A stretch of DNA of 7,613 bases. Source: an uncultured Bacilli bacterium. GTDB taxonomy: Bacteria > Bacillota_I > Bacilli_A > RF39 > UBA660. Below are positions 6,424 through 7,613 of this stretch, one piece after another. The stretch is from assembly GCA_948801035.1 (NCBI GenBank), contig CAQHJP010000019.1:1-7613 (forward strand). The letters are read 5' to 3'. Every line of letters begins with the position of its first letter. Positions within the stretch are counted from its first letter, which is position 1. The notes beneath the pieces are model-generated. The model did not search any database and was not told where the DNA came from. It was given only the letters and a program-made list of their open reading frames with translations. Made by a program: the position numbers and the translations under genes.

Positions 6424-7203
6424 TTGAATTTTGAAATAGGTGATATAGTAACTAGAAACTCATATGATAATGATACAATATTTATAATAACTGATATTAT
6501 AAATAATACAGCATATTTAAAAGGAACTAGTATAAGATTATGTGCTGATAGTGATTTATCTGATTTAAAAAAGTTTGATAGTGTAGATAAAGAAGATTTA
6601 GAATTTTTAGAAAGAATTAAACCAAATGTAGAACTTAATCGTGATGATTACTTTTATATTCCAGGTAAAATACTTCATATAGATAGTGATGAAGATTATT
6701 TAAAAAGATGTCTAGATTATTATAAAGAAGCAAATATTTGGGCTATGGGAATTAAAGAAGATGAAGAAAATATTCATTTATATATTAGAGATTGGTTAGA
6801 AGAATATAATCCTAATATAGTAGTAATTACGGGACATGATGCTTATTATAAAAAAAAGGGTGAAAAAGATAATTTAAATGCTTATAAAAATAGTAATAAT
6901 TTTGTTTTATCTGTAAAAGAAGCTAGAAAATTTGAAAAAAGCCATGATAAATTAATTATAATAGCGGGAGCTTGTCAGTCTGATTATGAGGAGTTAATAA
7001 AAGCAGGTGCTAACTTTGCATCTAGTCCAAAAAGAATAAATATACATGCGCTAGATCCTGCTATCATAGCTACGAAAATGAGTCTTTCTGATGCTAGTTT
7101 TGACATTGATTTAAAAAGCATATTAGAAAATACTAAACATGGTAAAAATGGTATTGGTGGTGTAAAAACTAAGGGAACTATGTATGTGGGATACCCAAGA
7201 TAA
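6424..7203 (+). CDS. yabG: YabG-type sporulation protease (peptidase family U57)
   Basis: YabG is a cysteine protease made during sporulation; in B. subtilis it processes spore coat proteins and in Clostridioides difficile germination proteins. The 259-residue product begins FEIGDIVTRNSY, like the start of B. subtilis YabG, and shows family stretches PGKILHIDSDEDYL (80-93), VITGHDAYYKKKG (134-146, His138) and IIAGACQSDYEELI (179-192). Cys184 in GACQS is the likely catalytic cysteine, and FASSPKRINIHALDP (198-212) follows. It is shorter than the B. subtilis protein (about 290). TTG 6424 is preferred over GTG 6415, because GGGTGA (6413-6418) fits TTG with 5-nt spacing and overlaps the GTG. It is separated from ftsZ by a terminator and is followed 9 nt later by veg. 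It is the main evidence for sporulation ability. Confidence 0.9.
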   Translation: MNFEIGDIVTRNSYDNDTIFIITDIINNTAYLKGTSIRLCADSDLSDLKKFDSVDKEDLEFLERIKPNVELNRDDYFYIPGKILHIDSDEDYLKRCLDYYKEANIWAMGIKEDEENIHLYIRDWLEEYNPNIVVITGHDAYYKKKGEKDNLNAYKNSNNFVLSVKEARKFEKSHDKLIIIAGACQSDYEELIKAGANFASSPKRINIHALDPAIIATKMSLSDASFDIDLKSILENTKHGKNGIGGVKTKGTMYVGYPR

Positions 7204-7212
7204 AGGAGGATT

Positions 7213-7419
7213 ATGATACCAGCTATAAGAGAAAAATTAAATAATTATATTGGAAAAGAAGTAGTTATAAAATATAATTTAGGAAGAAATAAATATGAAA
7301 AATATAATGTTATTATTAAGGAACTTTATGATAATATTTTTGTAGTAGAAAATAACGAGTCAAAAAAATCTTTTTCATATACTGATGTTTTAACAAATAC
7401 AATAAAAATTGATTATTAG
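7213..7419 (+). CDS. veg: Veg family protein
   Basis: Veg is a small conserved Firmicute protein; in B. subtilis it stimulates biofilm formation, apparently by opposing the repressor SinR, but its molecular action is unclear. The 68-residue product matches the family pattern: a short N-terminal helix, YIGKEVVIKYNLGRNKYEKY (12-31; compare LGKRLTLKANGGRRK in B. subtilis), then VIIKELYDNIFVVE and FSYTDVLTNTIKI (compare YSYADVLTETVEL). It is shorter than B. subtilis Veg (86 residues), mainly because the C-terminal tail is absent. ATG 7213 has a full AAAGGAGG (7202-7209) with only 3 nt spacing, which is tight. It lies 9 nt after yabG, suggesting co-transcription, unlike B. subtilis where veg has a very strong promoter of its own. 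Confidence 0.9.
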   Translation: MIPAIREKLNNYIGKEVVIKYNLGRNKYEKYNVIIKELYDNIFVVENNESKKSFSYTDVLTNTIKIDY

Positions 7420-7421
7420 TA

Positions 7422-7451
7422 TTGACTTATATGTTAAAAATATTATATACT
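7422..7451 (+). promoter_or_regulatory. Sigma-A-type promoter for spoVG
   Basis: TTGACT (7422-7427, five of six) and TATACT (7446-7451, five of six) are 18 bp apart, the best-matching pair in the window. They lie between veg and spoVG, with a predicted leader of about 28 nt, longer than for the other promoters here. The spacer carries the second copy of the 16-bp element seen in the ftsA promoter. In B. subtilis spoVG uses sigma-H; no sigma-H-like pair is evident here. Confidence 0.65.
7429..7444 (+). repeat. Shared 16-bp promoter-spacer element, copy 2 (spoVG)
   Basis: This is identical to 4042-4057 and at the same distance (one base) from the -10 hexamer. The flanks differ: T before and A after, against A and G in copy 1. 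The similarity is therefore confined to the spacer and not a duplication of the whole promoter. Confidence 0.6.
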
Positions 7452-7485
7452 TAAGTTGTAATGATACTTGAAGGGAGTGTTGTAA

Positions 7486-7613
7486 GTGAAAATTACATCA
7501 ATTACAGTTCGTAAAGAAGAAAAAGAAAATTCAAGAATGAGAGGTAAAGCATCAATTTTATTAGATGATTGCTTTGCAGTTCATGATATTAGAATTATTG
7601 AAGGAAATGACGG
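7486..7613 (+). CDS. spoVG: SpoVG, N-terminal part (runs off the window)
   Basis: SpoVG is a small regulator (usually 85-100 residues) that binds nucleic acid and affects septation, sporulation or virulence genes in different Firmicutes. The 42 complete codons give MKITSITVRKEE, then SRMRGKASILLDDCFAVHDI (16-35) and RIIEGND, closely matching B. subtilis SpoVG ([28 protein letters not shown]). The start is GTG 7486: an in-frame TAA lies directly before it (7483-7485), and AGGGAG (7472-7477) sits 8 nt upstream. The stop and the C-terminal half are outside the window. The residue stretch seen is intact. Confidence 0.95.
   Translation, partial: MKITSITVRKEEKENSRMRGKASILLDDCFAVHDIRIIEGND

Noticed and set aside
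1..7613. CRISPR arrays, tRNA or rRNA genes, insertion sequences, phage genes, riboswitches
   Set aside because: No spaced direct repeats, cloverleaf, transposase-like frame or long structured leader was seen; gaps between genes are too short for a riboswitch.

Overview
The window is strongly A+T-rich DNA with short intergenic gaps. Almost every gene lies on the + strand and belongs to the bacterial cell-wall and cell-division core. The protein families (a DivIB-type FtsQ, a MurB with a YPSAGS motif, YabG, Veg and SpoVG) point to a low-GC Firmicute. My best guess is an uncultured Bacilli/Erysipelotrichia-like or clostridial gut lineage; this is inference, because no rRNA or lineage marker is present. 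Stops are only TAA and TAG, and the only three Trp codons are TGG, so the standard bacterial code fits. YabG is a sporulation-associated protease, so the organism may form spores or descend from spore-formers.

Layout: positions 1-57 hold what looks like the last 18 codons of an upstream gene, followed by a strong hairpin terminator (65-92). A Y-family DNA polymerase (dinB-like, 140-1312) has its own promoter and a weak terminator. A second promoter starts murG (1377-2459), murB (2462-3352) and divIB/ftsQ (3362-4033), a tightly packed operon. A third promoter at 4036-4064 drives ftsA (4086-5318) and ftsZ (5320-6366), which ends in a short hairpin with a long T-tract. Then come yabG (6424-7203) and veg (7213-7419), 9 nt apart, and finally a good promoter and the first 42 codons of spoVG (7486 to the window edge). 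No stretch of more than 300 bases lacks a gene.

How the genes work together: MurG makes lipid II and MurB makes UDP-MurNAc, both for peptidoglycan. DivIB, FtsA and FtsZ build the divisome: FtsZ forms the ring, FtsA ties it to the membrane, and DivIB helps regulate septal wall synthesis. YabG, Veg and SpoVG come from a different neighbourhood in Bacillus subtilis, so this window joins a shortened division/cell-wall cluster to a sporulation/biofilm-related cluster.

I see no wholly new system: every full-length gene can be placed in a known family. The parts most worth a second look are in the control DNA and in family variants. An identical 16-bp palindromic sequence sits at the same place inside the ftsA and spoVG promoters. 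Four promoters show a repeated layout in which mRNA would start almost at the ribosome binding site. FtsA has a degenerate nucleotide-binding loop and an acidic tail whose codons also form the ftsZ ribosome binding site. Start codons were corrected for ftsA (GTG 4086), ftsZ (ATG 5320) and yabG (TTG 6424).
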